This document shows positions 13,194-26,500 of a stretch of 64,000 nt of DNA, piece by piece (the first letter of the stretch is position 1; each line of letters starts with the position of its first letter). The position numbers and the translations under genes are program-made. Origin of the DNA: Spirodela intermedia (lineage: Eukaryota > Streptophyta > Magnoliopsida > Alismatales > Araceae); contig LR746277.1 in NCBI GenBank assembly GCA_902729315.2, positions 1,369,001 to 1,433,000 of the forward strand, given 5' to 3'. The notes beneath the pieces are model-generated. The model was given only the letters and a program-made list of their open reading frames with translations. It had not been told where the DNA came from and searched no databases.

Positions 13194-13387
13194 TCTCTTT
13201 CATCTCCTGACTTGAATGTGCCTTGGGGGTTTGCTTTGGACCAAGTGCAGTGACGTATCTGGAGAACAACAGGGCGGGCATCACGGTCTTCGGGTTCATG
13301 CTGGACAGGTCATGGCTGCACATGATCTTCGGCGTGGAACTGTCCCTGGTCCTCTGGCTCCTGGGGAAGACAGTCGGCTTCTCCTAG
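10462..13387 (+). CDS. DUF3537 multi-pass membrane protein (plant gustatory-receptor-like family)
   Basis: Four exons, 10462-10914, 11935-12384, 12854-13151 and 13251-13387 (TAG), give 445 aa with closed phases. The ATG is the first one in frame; an upstream TTG frame was ignored. Hydrophobic segments lie at about 62-85, 97-120, 156-176, 193-224, 265-284, 302-320 and 421-441, so about seven passes. The hydrophilic N-terminus carries EAPLLAAHG. The C-terminal block VTYLENNRAGITVFGF, then LDRSWLHMIFGVELSL, is the conserved DUF3537 end as I remember it. An acidic loop (YDELGDEDDLADTN) precedes the last exon. Plant DUF3537 proteins have been proposed as remote relatives of insect gustatory/odorant receptor channels; no plant ligand is known to me. 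The gene is convergent with the ZW10 gene, whose stop lies 1.2 kb downstream. Confidence 0.92.
10982..11002. repeat. (TA)n microsatellite in intron 1
   Basis: About 20 bases of alternating A/T, some 70 bases after the donor site of intron 1 of the DUF3537 gene. Confidence 0.9.
11520..11893 (+). repeat. Three degenerate tandem repeats in DUF3537 intron 1
   Basis: Three copies of a unit of roughly 90-130 bases lie at about 11521-11612, 11640-11735 and 11803-11893. Shared ordered blocks are CACAG..GTTGTTG, AAGATTA.GATGCAAA, CTAGTTTATG (degraded in copy 1), AATAAAATA and GGA.CT.GTGAT. Copies 1 and 2 are followed by T-rich spacers (a poly-T run and CTTT repeats). The array ends about 40 bases before the exon 2 acceptor. 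Confidence 0.8.
13163..13190. repeat. (TC)n microsatellite in DUF3537 intron 3
   Basis: About 28 bases of TC repeat in the 99-nt third intron, about 60 bases before the acceptor. It is pyrimidine-rich in the transcript sense. Confidence 0.9.
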
Positions 13388-14589
13388 AGGGGAGAAGGGC
13401 ATTTCCTCATCTGCGCTCATGGTTAACATCTTCTGGGTTACGACGGCTAATGAGAAGAGTGTAAAGATATAGATGAAAGCAGGTTTTGTGCATCAATGAG
13501 ACATAGTTGGGCGATGATCTTCAGCTCTCTGTCAACTCTAACTGGGTTAAGCTCATATGTCAAAGAATTCAAGAGGATCCTATCAACTCCTACACACACT
13601 TGACGAAGAAGAAAAAAGAAAGAAGATATTAAGTAACTGATTCTAGTGAATAGTTTGACTTTTGGGTGATCTACGAGCTACTTCTTTTATTCACTGCCTG
13701 CTTCCTCTGCCTTCACTGGGATGCTAAATCTAGTGGGGGATTTGCACATGATTTACCGTTGACTAGGGGTGGGCGTTTGGGCGGATGTGAGATTCTGATG
13801 TCCTCAAATCCAAGGTGATTTCCAATAGAGAGGAGACTCCGAGGGCGGGCATGAACTTAAAACTCCACATAGTTTAAAATGTCATAATCTATAAGGAATA
13901 TCTTCACTTAATACATAAGTCAACTACCCTTCTTTTGTCCAACAAAAGTGGAGGATATTAGAACACGTTGCAGAAATGCGAGCAATTAGTACATAAACTT
14001 TTAAGCCTTCAAATATGCATGGCAATACTTTTTTTTTTTTTCACATGTTCCTGCAGAGCAAATTATCGTCAATAGGATTTACCATGATGAAGTTTATTTC
14101 CGTTGTGCACGTCATATCATAGGGGGCACATCTTACCTAGAATATTATACAAGGAAATTAAAAAAAAAAGAGAGGCTAATATTGGTGAATATGGAAGATT
14201 ATGGCTCAAGTGTATGTATTAGTCGATTCTTTATTACCATGAGAAAGAAAATAATCAAGGATTTCATAAAATCACATTCAATCCAAGAGGCCAAAATAAG
14301 CATAAATGGAAATTACTTTCCTTCAAGACATCCTTCTTCAACATCTGACCAACCCACGAGGGAATTGACATGCAGGACTGATACAGATGGGATATTTTCC
14401 ATAGTTTATGATTTTTCTTTCTACATAATAGGGCTAGGACATGAGGGATTGATATATGTTTCCCTGAAGAAATATAGTCAGATTGCTCAATTTCCATTTC
14501 ATCAGCATGTGAATTACCAGGTAAAAAAAGCTTAGGAAACCTACTGATAAAAGGAACCTACGTGGCATGTTCTTATGATGCCTTCAATT
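13388..14589. other. Convergent intergenic region, DUF3537 to ZW10
   Basis: The region holds the 3' ends of two convergent genes. I see no further gene. The 117-aa open frame at 14182-14535 resembles no known family and is AT-rich. Poly-T and poly-A runs near 14029 and 14160 are the only simple-sequence features. Confidence 0.6.
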
Positions 14590-17500
14590 CTACAGATGAT
14601 TGCCTTCAATTCTCCCTAAGCACTCCTTCCTCAGAGGCGATTCTGTAAAGATCCCTCTGATCAAACTGCCTACCTGCATGATGAGAAAATCAAGTAGATT
14701 ACAGGGTGAGCAGCTTGGGAATCTTATACGAAACTGCAAACAGAGTTTTCGTCTGAAAAATAAATCAGCAAAGCTTTTAAAGGGAAGGGACATTCTTCCC
14801 ACACAAGAGATACGTTTTTGATTAGTCAAAAGATACTTGTGAGATGCCTTTCAGATGGAGACTATGATTGGGGAATTTGAACGCATATATTTCATGAAGA
14901 ACAACTAAATAGGCTGACTCTGATAAACAAGGATCCAACGTGCAATTGATCTGGTGATTGGGGCTAATTTATCTAACTTATCATATAAAATCAGCTCAGA
15001 AGCATGAAGAAAACTTGAAATACATATCGAGGATTAACTGACTTAAGCAAGGAAGTCTATTTAGCCACTTGATATTTATTACCCCAGATTCACACTGATG
15101 TAGAAATAAAAATATGGAGTTCAATTTTTTGACAAAGGTAATGACGTGGAGGAGTTTCTGAGGACACATGATCCGAATAAGTTTAAAGTAAAAAAAAATA
15201 ATTCATCAAAATACATTTCTAAGAGGATCCATGGTGCCTATGTGATTGGATTCTGACCTCCACAAGTATCCTGAAGACTTTCAATGGTAATGATTTTGTC
15301 CCATATCGCCAACTTAATGCTTATACAATCGAGGACAAGAGAATGATAAACTTGGGAACAGAAATTTTCACGTGCACACTGAGCTGTCAACTGAGAGTAG
15401 CACATACAAGAAAGGAGGTGCCCATAGAAAGATTACAAACTCCAGTAAGGTGGTGAGGATAGCACTGGGCAAACAAATTCCAACAAGTCAACAACAAAGC
15501 TACTGGACCTAATTTTACCATTAATAACCGTGAAACTTTGTTGTGCAAATGAAAGCAACAAGTGATTTCTTGTAATTGAATGCCACCAATGTATCCAAGG
15601 TATCAAGTCCATGACATGGTAAGGCAACTAAATGAAGACTAGGGTTTTTTAAAATATCGCTGTAAACGTCTCCCTATGTAATATAGAACAAGAAAAGTGG
15701 CAAATATTAGGCTTTGGAGGACGAGCGTCTGATCCTGGAGAGAGATCGTCAGCACCACCACCATGGCTAATGTTTATCTTGAGCAAATATCTCCAGCATG
15801 GAAAGCATCTTCTAACCCAGGTAAAAAGTATTGTTTCACTTCTGCTCAAACATCCACCTCAAGGATGAATATCTTCCATATCACAGCGTGTCTCTGTCTC
15901 TGGAAGTGTCTCAACTTTTCTCGCAAGTGTTCATACATTTATATACATATTAACAAACCACATTAAAGAACCAACGTATGGAAGAAATACCGTTGTCAGA
16001 TATAATACCATAAAACAGGCAGCTCGGTAACAACAAAATAATTCATTATTCGCGAAAAAATCATACCTCAGATGAAGTAAAACCACAGCGAGCCAGATCT
16101 CCGTTTTCCCACTCCCAAGTTATGGACTTTAGCGTCATATCCAGCAAATCTAATGAGAAAAAAGCTGTCACCATCCAGGCAGAAGGCGAGATGATCAAAG
16201 CTTGATATGGCAAGATAACAGAAATAAAAGTATACCTGCTAGTTTGCGGAACTTCCCAAGAGATGGAACCTTCTCGTTCAAATAAGGCCACCTACTATCA
16301 CTGGAGAATGTCTCGATTGCGCTGGTATCAACCAGAGACTCAAACAAAGAAGAGAGGTTCTCTAATAATAGATAGATCAATCGCTGAAGCTGAAAACATG
16401 AATGAAAAACCATTTAATGAACACTCTAATAAGGATGGAATTTATAAAAACAAGCAAAGGACCTGCAGAGTCTCTTCTGCTGCAATGTCATCCAAAAGAA
16501 GCACGTCCTTCATTACTGCTTTGAAGACGAAATCCAGGAGTATGCACATTGTTCTCCTATAAGTAGACTTCGGCAATATTGGCTCCCATATAATGTGCAC
16601 TTTCTCCAAAATAAAAACAACCTGGGATGTTTGAATAGACATCAGACTCATGGCATTAACTGGTAACTGCATGCTAATAAAATTAAGGCCACAGAAAAGG
16701 CTTAACTTCCTCTCTCGAGCAGAAGAAAAAAAATAGCAAAATCCTCATCTAACAGACAATGATCGAAATTGATGGCCAATCAAGACCTCAGCTTTAGTTT
16801 TGGAAAGTCTTTCAGGTAGTTTTAGATCATCTAGGATGCATTCAGAAGCACTACAGTGTTCTTACGAAGACCGTTCATCTCTGATAATACCAACAGAACA
16901 CTTTTCGACCAAGGTGATGGTGTAAGATATTATTGGCGTCTCACTGACAGAAACAAAAGCAAAGTGCTGTTTTGTGGAGCATTAAGCTTTCAGGGGTTCC
17001 TTTCTGAGAGTCATTTGAGAACATAAAAATTGCATCCTACAAATTCAAAACTGAATCGAACACATCTATCTAATTGAACTTTGTAGGGTAGATCAGTGAG
17101 GAAGCCCACCGACTAACTGCCAATTTCTAATAGATATTGAAAGCCCTAAACCAAGCTAATGACTTATACATATCAATCTCTAGGCTAAGATTTGTTCGTG
17201 TCACTATCACTTCCACGAATTCATCTGGCGGAGACTAAATTGAATACTAGATAACAGCGCCATTCAACAGTTTTTAAATTGGCATAAGACAGAAGTGAAT
17301 AATATACTACTAAACAAACATCACCAACAACAGACAAATTCAGTGAAAGAGCTACATGAGAATTGGAAGGAACTAAGACTGCTATCATTTTCACATTATA
17401 ATAACTTTTTGGCTCCTCCAGAAGCAAATCGCATAGATTTTCCTCAATCAGATCATAGTTGTATGTATATATGAAATAAATTTTTACCTGATCTAGACTG

Positions 17501-20500
17501 AATTTAGCTGAATCGTACAGTTGGATTTGATGAGTGTTCTGAAAACCATTGGCACCATCTACAGCCTGATAAACCAAATGAAATTTATGAGAAGATAATG
17601 ACAAAGACCAAAATGCACATCTCGAAGGAAAAGGCACATCAATCCAGGATGAAGTCCATCTGCAGAGCATAATTAAATGTTCAGCATTATCAGACTTAAA
17701 TGTCTACTTCTGTGTCAAAAATTCTCTACACTGAAGATTGGGTAAGTATGCCTGATGATCTGCCCGTGTCTTCAGTGTACATACATAAGTTTGGACTATG
17801 TTGGCCCAGATGGATATCGATGGGGCTTCTTCCGTACTGAAGTTCAGCGAATAACTTAAGGGAATCCTGGGGAAACAGACCTGGCTTAATGCTTATCATG
17901 CGGCTTTAGAAGCAATGAGTACAAGCTTGTGATGAGGGAAATGATCTAGCTTCATGTTTCAGAATATATGGACGGAGCTAATTTGTGAAAAAGAGGAGTC
18001 TAGCAGGGGGAAAAGAATCCAGAAGCAACAGTTTACTGCTTCCCTCGGTTTGCAACAGGATTGGACAAAAACTTAGCAAATGGAAATATCTACGGACGGA
18101 AAGAAATCACCATGCAATCTCGAGTCACAGAATGACAATAGGAAGTGAGGATAGCATAACGAAGCTTTCCAGAGCAGCTAAAAGAAAAAAGTACATTGAT
18201 ATTTTTCAGGTATGCTAAAATTGGAAACCATGTATATCTGTCTGGTAATCATGGATATAAGAACATAAAAAAGGGAGACTAAGAAAAATCACCTCCTTCA
18301 AACTAAAATAAACTAGCTGAACTTGTTTCCACAATGCATCTTCAGCCATCTGACGAAAATTTGGTGCAATATCAACAAATAATGCACATTCTTTGACGCC
18401 ATTTGGAAAGTTTTCACGGTACTGAATAACATGTAAAATTGATCTTGTGTTCATTAATCAAAATAAGTCAAATAATCTACTTATGAATAGAAAACTATAG
18501 GCTTAAAAGTAAAGAGTTTACATAACTAAGGGTTAATGAAGAGTATTTTGCAAAGACAACAAGAATATTTTTTAGGATAGTGGGATAAAGAAATGACTAT
18601 TATAAGAAAAGAATGAAGTTGGAGAAGAACGGAATGCAATATTACCACATGACTCTTACCTCAAATGAAAGTCCACTAATTTCTTGTGACAGATATAGGC
18701 AGTCATTATGAATGACGACAGCTGCCTGACTAATTGTACCCAGCTGTTTCTCTAGCTTCAAGCATGCAAAAGGAAGAACTCTCAACAAGCCTGCGGTTGG
18801 CATAGTATGGATGCAAAAATCCCGAAGGAAATCTTAAGTTCAAAAGAAGACAACATAGAAACTTGACACTGTTAAAGAGATTACTAGAGTTTTGGTGACG
18901 CCAGTTCGCCAGTTCTCCAGTCTTTGTTCTTCTTCCACAGTTTTTCCAAGTTCCATTAATTGCAGTAAAAACATAAAAAGCAGACAATCCAAGCTACTCA
19001 AGTGATGGGAGATTTAATCGGGTGGGGGTTATTAGTCCATAAAAGAAAGAGGTGTCGTCTTCATTAGATAAATGCAGATATCCAATATGGGTCTGCCATA
19101 TTGGATAAATGCAGATATAGCCCCATCCATGACATATCTTCATTACTGATGAGAGTAAAATAGCAATAGCAGGTAAACGAAAGATGAACTGAAATAGAAA
19201 TGCTGTAACCTGCTTATTGGCAGAGCCTGAAACATGAACTGAAGTTTTATATTTTTCAAATGAGCAAATAATTTTTAATCAAATTACACTTCAAATCTCA
19301 ATTTGTACACTGATGTAGAGAATCGTCCAGCTCAATCCCTTGATAACTTAGTTCGAAGTCCGAAGTACAACAAATAAAGGTGATGCATCCGGCTATATCT
19401 TTATAACATTTATTAAACACAAAATTTACCTTAAGACATTTCTAAATTTTATTTTTGTACCAGAGGAAGTTGCCCCAGATCAATTATCATGAATGAGGGT
19501 ACTTGTTCGTTTTTTACGAGTTTTCGAAAGTTATCTAAGCTCTGCAAATAACATGTTAAGTGAACTTTTGGTTTTGGTCCAGCAACACCACTCTGGTTTC
19601 TCCTTTGCATAGTTATATGTTTTTTGAGCTTTCCTAAGCTTTCAGCTCTGTAGAGTGTCCTATCTTAAGTGGTAACAGAACATGGTTTCTGCTTTGCTAT
19701 GACGTCTAACGGAGGATGCGCTGCTATATCTCAAAAGCATTATCTAAATATAGTGATGTCATGATGATTCCCAAAGGTCTGGCATAATCTCTTCAACAAA
19801 TGGTCCAAGCCATGGAGTTTACAATTCCCGCAACAATGAGCTGTCCTTTCCAATGGAAAGCTCATGGAGGGATAGTCCAAGGCATATTCTTATACACAGC
19901 AAACTCAGTGACATATCTCTACTCCAAGGGGCTCCATCGATAAAGAAGACAATAATGGGGCAGAAAAATATGATATTTCTGCTGAAAGGATATCATTGGT
20001 GGTCAGTCAGGCAAAACATGGAGAAATCAGTATGATGATAGCTAGAAATTGAAACATGAATCGCTTAAGATTTCATGTTGAAAATTTCTTAGACTTATTG
20101 CTGGAGGAGATATGCAGTCAAAGTGAAGAGCGCCTGAAATTTTTGACTAGGCACGTACTCCGAAAAGAAGAAAGTAAAGCAAAGGTCTAATAATCTAAGA
20201 GGAGATATGCAATCAAGGTCAAGAGCACTTGATATTTTGAGCATGCATAACATTGGAAGTACACAATCAGAAAAATAAGCTCCCAAGTGCAACGGAATGA
20301 AAGTGCTGAGCAATATCTTTAGTCCTTCAGAGGCAACATTTGTCCAAATACAAACCTTGACTGGAACAATAGCTTTATACAAAAGTAGAGCATCTCTTGC
20401 TGCATGGTAGAACTCCATTGCCACTTTAGTAGACGACATGCAAACATTCTGCACTGATTTACCACATCAAAATCACGACTTTGTATACATTCTTGATAGT

Positions 20501-23500
20501 TAGGCGGAATTTGAGAGAATAAATCTTAAGAATTTTACGTTGAAACAAAGAAAAGTAGAAGTAACATAGTTAAGAAGTGATTAACCAAACAGTGAAAGAG
20601 AATTAGATTTTGGGACTAAACCCGAGAGCTGGATGTTATCTTCAGGGGGTGGAGTAATATCATACAGGTTACTAATGATGGTTAAGGCAGGTACTGACAT
20701 TTCCAGAAGAAGAGGCAAAAACACCGATCTTTGAAATATTTCCAATCTTTTCATTCGTTTAGCAGAGATTTCTGATGCTACAGATGGGACAATTCGAAAG
20801 GAAACATAGGGAGTAAGAAATTCTGCAATTTGAATCATTTCTTAATCTTCTAGCAACAAGAGACTTACAAGTAACATAACCAGACTGGTGGATGTAGAAG
20901 TGGAAATGAAAAGACAAATTTACAGCTTGTTTAGCTTATCCTATCATGGTTGATGGAGGTACTCAGCATTAGAAAACATCCTAAGCTTCGAATTCTACGA
21001 CCCTAGAGAGACAGAATTTTGGCCTGGACCATGGAACAGGAGAACAACCCTTATGTAATTAGGTAGCCAAATTCATATACAATACCTGGATTATTTGCTA
21101 CCTATGAGGTTGAAAAACAAATCGTCAGAAAAGTACTCTCCACAAGCAAATCCTGAGGGTAGCGAAGAGGATATAGCCATTAACAGAAACAGATTATAGA
21201 TGAATGACAACAGAATTGGTTTGTACTGCAGATTTCCCAAGACTTGATATTCTCGAATTTATGGAGGGCAGACATACCTTAAGTATTTGATGAACCAACT
21301 CCATGAGATGAAATGCTGCTTTAGATATAAAGCACGCCTCTGCTTCAAAAAGCAAGTTAACAATGTACTCATTGTTGCTTACGCCAGAAGCCTGTGTAAC
21401 ACTTCTTGAAGAATTATCCTACGAGTGAATCATAAAATCTCTGCTGGAAGTCATTCAGGACAATTAAATAATGAAAAATAGCATTAGTAAGAAATGCTCA
21501 CTGAAGGAAAGCTGAAGTCGCACTGCAAAAGTAAACTTCTGGCACTTGCCAAAATTTCTTTCTTTTTTTGAGATGCAAAATGGACTTCGATATTGGTAGC
21601 AAAAAGACTTAATTTTTTCCCCTCGTTATCATTTTCCGAAATAAATCCAATTTTCTGAAGTGAGGCCTCAAATTCAGCCGTGTATCTGATGATTTCTTGG
21701 AATTCTGCAATCTTTGAAGCATCATCAGGTACAACCTGGCATATCCAATTTATAAGTCGACGAATGACAAACATTGGAGCCGGAATACTCAGAGATGAAT
21801 GAGAGACAAGAAAACCAACACAAAAATGCAATGAATAGAGTGAGCACTAAAGAAAATTCAAAAGAGCAGAAGAAATAATTTTCATTTTATTTTCGCAAGG
21901 GTAAAAGAGGGTGAAAATATTTAACATAATGAAGATGAGTGTGGATCTGAAATTTTAGAGCTTTCGTGTAGCTTAGTGTTGAACAGGATGTTCTATGCGA
22001 GTTTATAGTAAAAATACAGGTAGATGTTTTTCTTAGGTTTTCATATCTAATGAATAACCCCCTGCACACCAAAAAAATAGTAATCAGCACAGTACCAAGT
22101 AAGGACTTAATGGCATAAATCTGAATATAATTTTTCAAAGAGAGGGAATGAACTCCACTAGGATTTTTACTTCATAAGGGGACATGGATGTTGGGCACTG
22201 AATTGAGCTTAGAAGTGTTTAACAGGACGGCAAAATCACGGAATTTATAGCCTACCTGTCTACTTGCCCTATTGTACAAAGAAAAATGGTTAGGAGAGAA
22301 ACAAACCAACGGGTCTAGAGATATAACAAAAACCCCATAATATCTGGTTAGTGGCGAATTTTTTTGCAATTCAATCTGCCCATCATATCAAAGGACAAGA
22401 CACCACATACTTCTCATATATGAAGTTCGTGTGTCCATAGAAGCTGAGAATATGGATGAACAGAATTTCACAGTGTAGACAACCTGATAAATAAGCCCAC
22501 GTCATGCATAATGTAAAGACACATCAACAAAAATGTATCTAAAGCTGATAAAAAACCCTGTGGTGTAAATCACATATAATCGTTTGACCCATCTGAGATG
22601 AACTGAACGACCAGAACTGCTTACACTACAGCTATGCTCTAATTAAATAGAAAATATGTGTATTTACTAAATGTTTTTATTAGAGAGGGCTACAAGTTCT
22701 GCAACATATTAGGGCATTGTTTTCATGACCCATCTGGGGAAAACTATAATGATTTTCCATGGAGTTTTGAGTTCATTGGATACATAATTGAATGCCTGTC
22801 TATTGAGTATATAATGAATATACGTAGAGATAGCAAGCAAAACACAAACCTGCTTCGAAAATTTCCTTTGATAAGTAGGAACAGGTACAATAATATTGCT
22901 AAGATGAATGTACTGGGAGACAAAATTAATCAACTATCATATAACTCATTCGAGAATATTGACACAGGGATTATGAAAAAAAATAAAATTCTTCAAAAAA
23001 GTAGAGATGAGGACATCGAAAAAGAGACTAAGAGTTCATCATTTTTGCAAGGTCCTGGAAGAGAAAGAAAATGAGTGAAAAAAAAATGGATGGAATTTGC
23101 AAGGGATTGAAGCTTTACTTGAATATAATGTCAAGTTACATAGAGGACATAAGTGTGTTTGTGCACATTCATCACAAGATTTGCAGCAAAAATTGGCACA
23201 TTTGAAGAAAATTCTACAGGAGAGATCCCAAAAATAACTCACCTTTGAAAGAAAAAAGGTGATAACCAGCTCAGATATTCTTGACCACGTCAATCGACTA
23301 AAACAAAGTGTCCATTTAGCATCTTGGAATAAAACGTACTTATGTATAAACTTTATCACCTGAAGAAGCCTTGAATAGATAGGATGGGCATCAACAGATT
23401 CCTGTCAACGGATGGTCAAAGATTTAACAGTTAAAATAAATCAGAGGATAAAGGACAAGTTTTCATGATGACCCAAGTTTGCATTCCTCCCATGAACGGC

Positions 23501-26500
23501 CATCAAAGTCCACAGAAAGTAGAAAATGAGATGAACTACCAAATAAAAAGGTAAAATATGTTTCTGAAGAGACGAAAAATAGGGCTAACATAATATACAA
23601 CTAAGCATTAATAGTCATTATCAAGTCATTCTGGTTCAACCATCAGAATCATAGAGCCTTATCATCTTAGGTAATTTCTCGCAAGTATGACAGATGGAAG
23701 ATGATGTCCCCTCCATCTACACTGAAATTTCATTACATTGGACAAAGAATCAATTATTGAAACAAACGAAATATAATGCTCCAAAACTACAACGAAAATA
23801 AGAGCATTCAATCGATGAAATAGATTGTTCAACTACTTACAAAATGGCAGCAATGAAAGAATGATAAGCAGATGAATGAAAGACTTGTGGATATAGTACC
23901 AACACATTCAATAATTATCAAATTAACGAGTAAGCAACTTTCCTGCCTGAAAGCTTGTATCATATTATTTCCTAAATCCAAAACAAATTATGAAACTGAT
24001 GCTACATGAGAAATTTTGTGGAAGGTGCAGAACCGAAAACCATTTATTACCTACTTTTATAAATGGAGAGAATATCTAATTAAGTCAAGCAGGAAGATTC
24101 CATAAATCCAGGAGCTAATAGTGAAACAAGCAGAATAACTGAATAGAACGAAAACAAATCTTCTTCAAACCAGAAAAATAGAGATGATAACAATCCACAA
24201 ACTCACCTCAGTGGCATATTTCTTTGTGAATCATGCATTCAATAATATATGAGTTACTATGGGAAATACATTCCACTAGCTAAAGCCCGACTAAGGATCA
24301 ACATTTCGCTGGCCCAGCCAAACTGCCCTCATGACTTCCCAGGTTATGGCTAAAAAATAGAGTGTTGATCCAAAAAAAAATGCTCATCCTCCAAAACTCT
24401 CATACTGAAATTCACACTTCTCAGTGTTCCTGCAATGCAAATGTCTGTCCTTGGCAAAGAATGTAGGTCAAGGTTTTAAAAAGAGGATTTCTACAACTTA
24501 AATTTACCAAATGCATCATACTAGACGATTAAGGCCTTGAAGGCTACTCATTAGAAATATATGATACAGAAGTAATAACATTGTCCACTGCTCAATTCCT
24601 GCTTTCAGGATCAACCAAAACAATATGGTCACAACTAACAAGATAAGATCACTCTCTTATCAAAAAAATCAAAGCAATCTTAAACTGAATTGCGGATCAC
24701 CTACTCAAATCTTTTATATCCATTCTTTCTTTAGTTGTTATGAATTCATACTCTAATGCTAAAAGACCAACAGCCCTCTCATGTCCACAATCTGTGCTGT
24801 TGAGTTTAAAAACCTTATAATGATTATTTTGGTGAACCAAAAATATTTCCAACCATACTTATTGTCAAGCAAAAACATAAATGGAATTATAAGAATTGCC
24901 AGCACATGTACAGCTAAGATCAACATCGGCAGGAAAAAATAAAGAACAATGGACAGAGGTCAAGATTTTCAGGCATAAGGCCATGAACGCGTGGAAGAAA
25001 AATAAAAAATGTACAAGGTTCAAAAACCAAAGAGGAACTAGAAACCAGAATCCAAAAGAGTCGCAACAAAGAGGAGTGAATAAAATCAAGGCAGGATGCT
25101 TGACAAGTGAAAGATTGAGTGGGTTAATCCCTACTCTGGCCATTGAATATTTGCAAGCACCATTTGACCAGAAGTTACAAAAATGTAGTTTTTAGTCAGT
25201 GAAAGAGGGATCTTTTTAATTGTGAGTTATTTGTCTTATGGTATAAAAGGCCTGCTTATATGAGATCTTAAAGACACTTATGAATTCCAAATTGAAGCGA
25301 GCACTCTCAGAGCACTCTCTCACAAGGTCAAAAGAGTTCCAGGTGATCTCCTTGGCAATCAAGTGAGCCATATAAAATTCACTTTTCTACAATAACGTAT
25401 AAGCTTTCTATTGAACAAAACCTGTATTCTTGCTAAAAATATTTTCATGGGGAGCTAGTAGCTTAAGATTTGACAAAACTACTATAAAACTCGTCACACC
25501 TCGTGTACTTAGTGCTGCCTACTAATGCAACAGGCAAGGTTGATAGAAAAACCACGACTCACAAATATAACTTTTATTTGAATAACAAGGGAACTACACA
25601 CTATTTTTCACGAACTATTGCAGCCAGAAGAAGAAAAATTTAGATGTAAAAAAAAATAAAATGTGATATGTTTTACAAGCAGCAAGCGAACTCAAATCCT
25701 AAACATACTGAAAATTGAAATAAGATAACTGATAACAGGAAATTTACTGTTTAAGTGATCCTCAGGAAGCTCAAATTGTGCAGATTGTTCAAGAAGAATA
25801 GCAAACACTTCATATTTAAAAAACAAATAACGAAAACTGCTTAGATGAAAAGAAGAACATTTTTGAGGATATCATTAGCATGTCACATTTCAAACAAAGA
25901 AGAACATATCGCTTGGGTAAAAGTTCTGGGAATTCAGATCCTACTAAACAGGATACTCATTATTAAAGTATTCAATGCATATTGAATGAGAAAAATCTTA
26001 AAGGATGCAAAGGTAGAAATGAAAAGTCCCAATATAGTGGGTACCTGAGGTTCTGGAGGTGGGAGTAATTGAAGAATTGCTACAGCCTTTTCATCAGAAT
26101 CCCAAGATAACTCTTCAATATGGGGAGTTTTAAACCTATCACATATTATTGGAGTCACGAGATTTTTGATCATTAGGTCTGCTACTTTTGCCAGTCCATA
26201 ATCAAGACTATTGATCATCTGCAGGTAAGAAAAAAACACTAACATCAGAACCTCGGATGAAAAACAGATGACGATTTATTCCACACTATGATGACCTCTT
26301 AGCACTCAATTCTCAGCCATTAAAATATGTTTAACCGTATGGCACATGAGTTGAACCAGAGTTTTAAAATAAAATAAAAATGCATTAATTTCAAGCAGCA
26401 TGCAAGAAATAAGAATGATAGTTTAGACACAAAAGTATATCGGTTGGAGACGTCGACAAATCATGTGCTTGAAAGTTATAAGTCAAGGTCATAAAGAACG

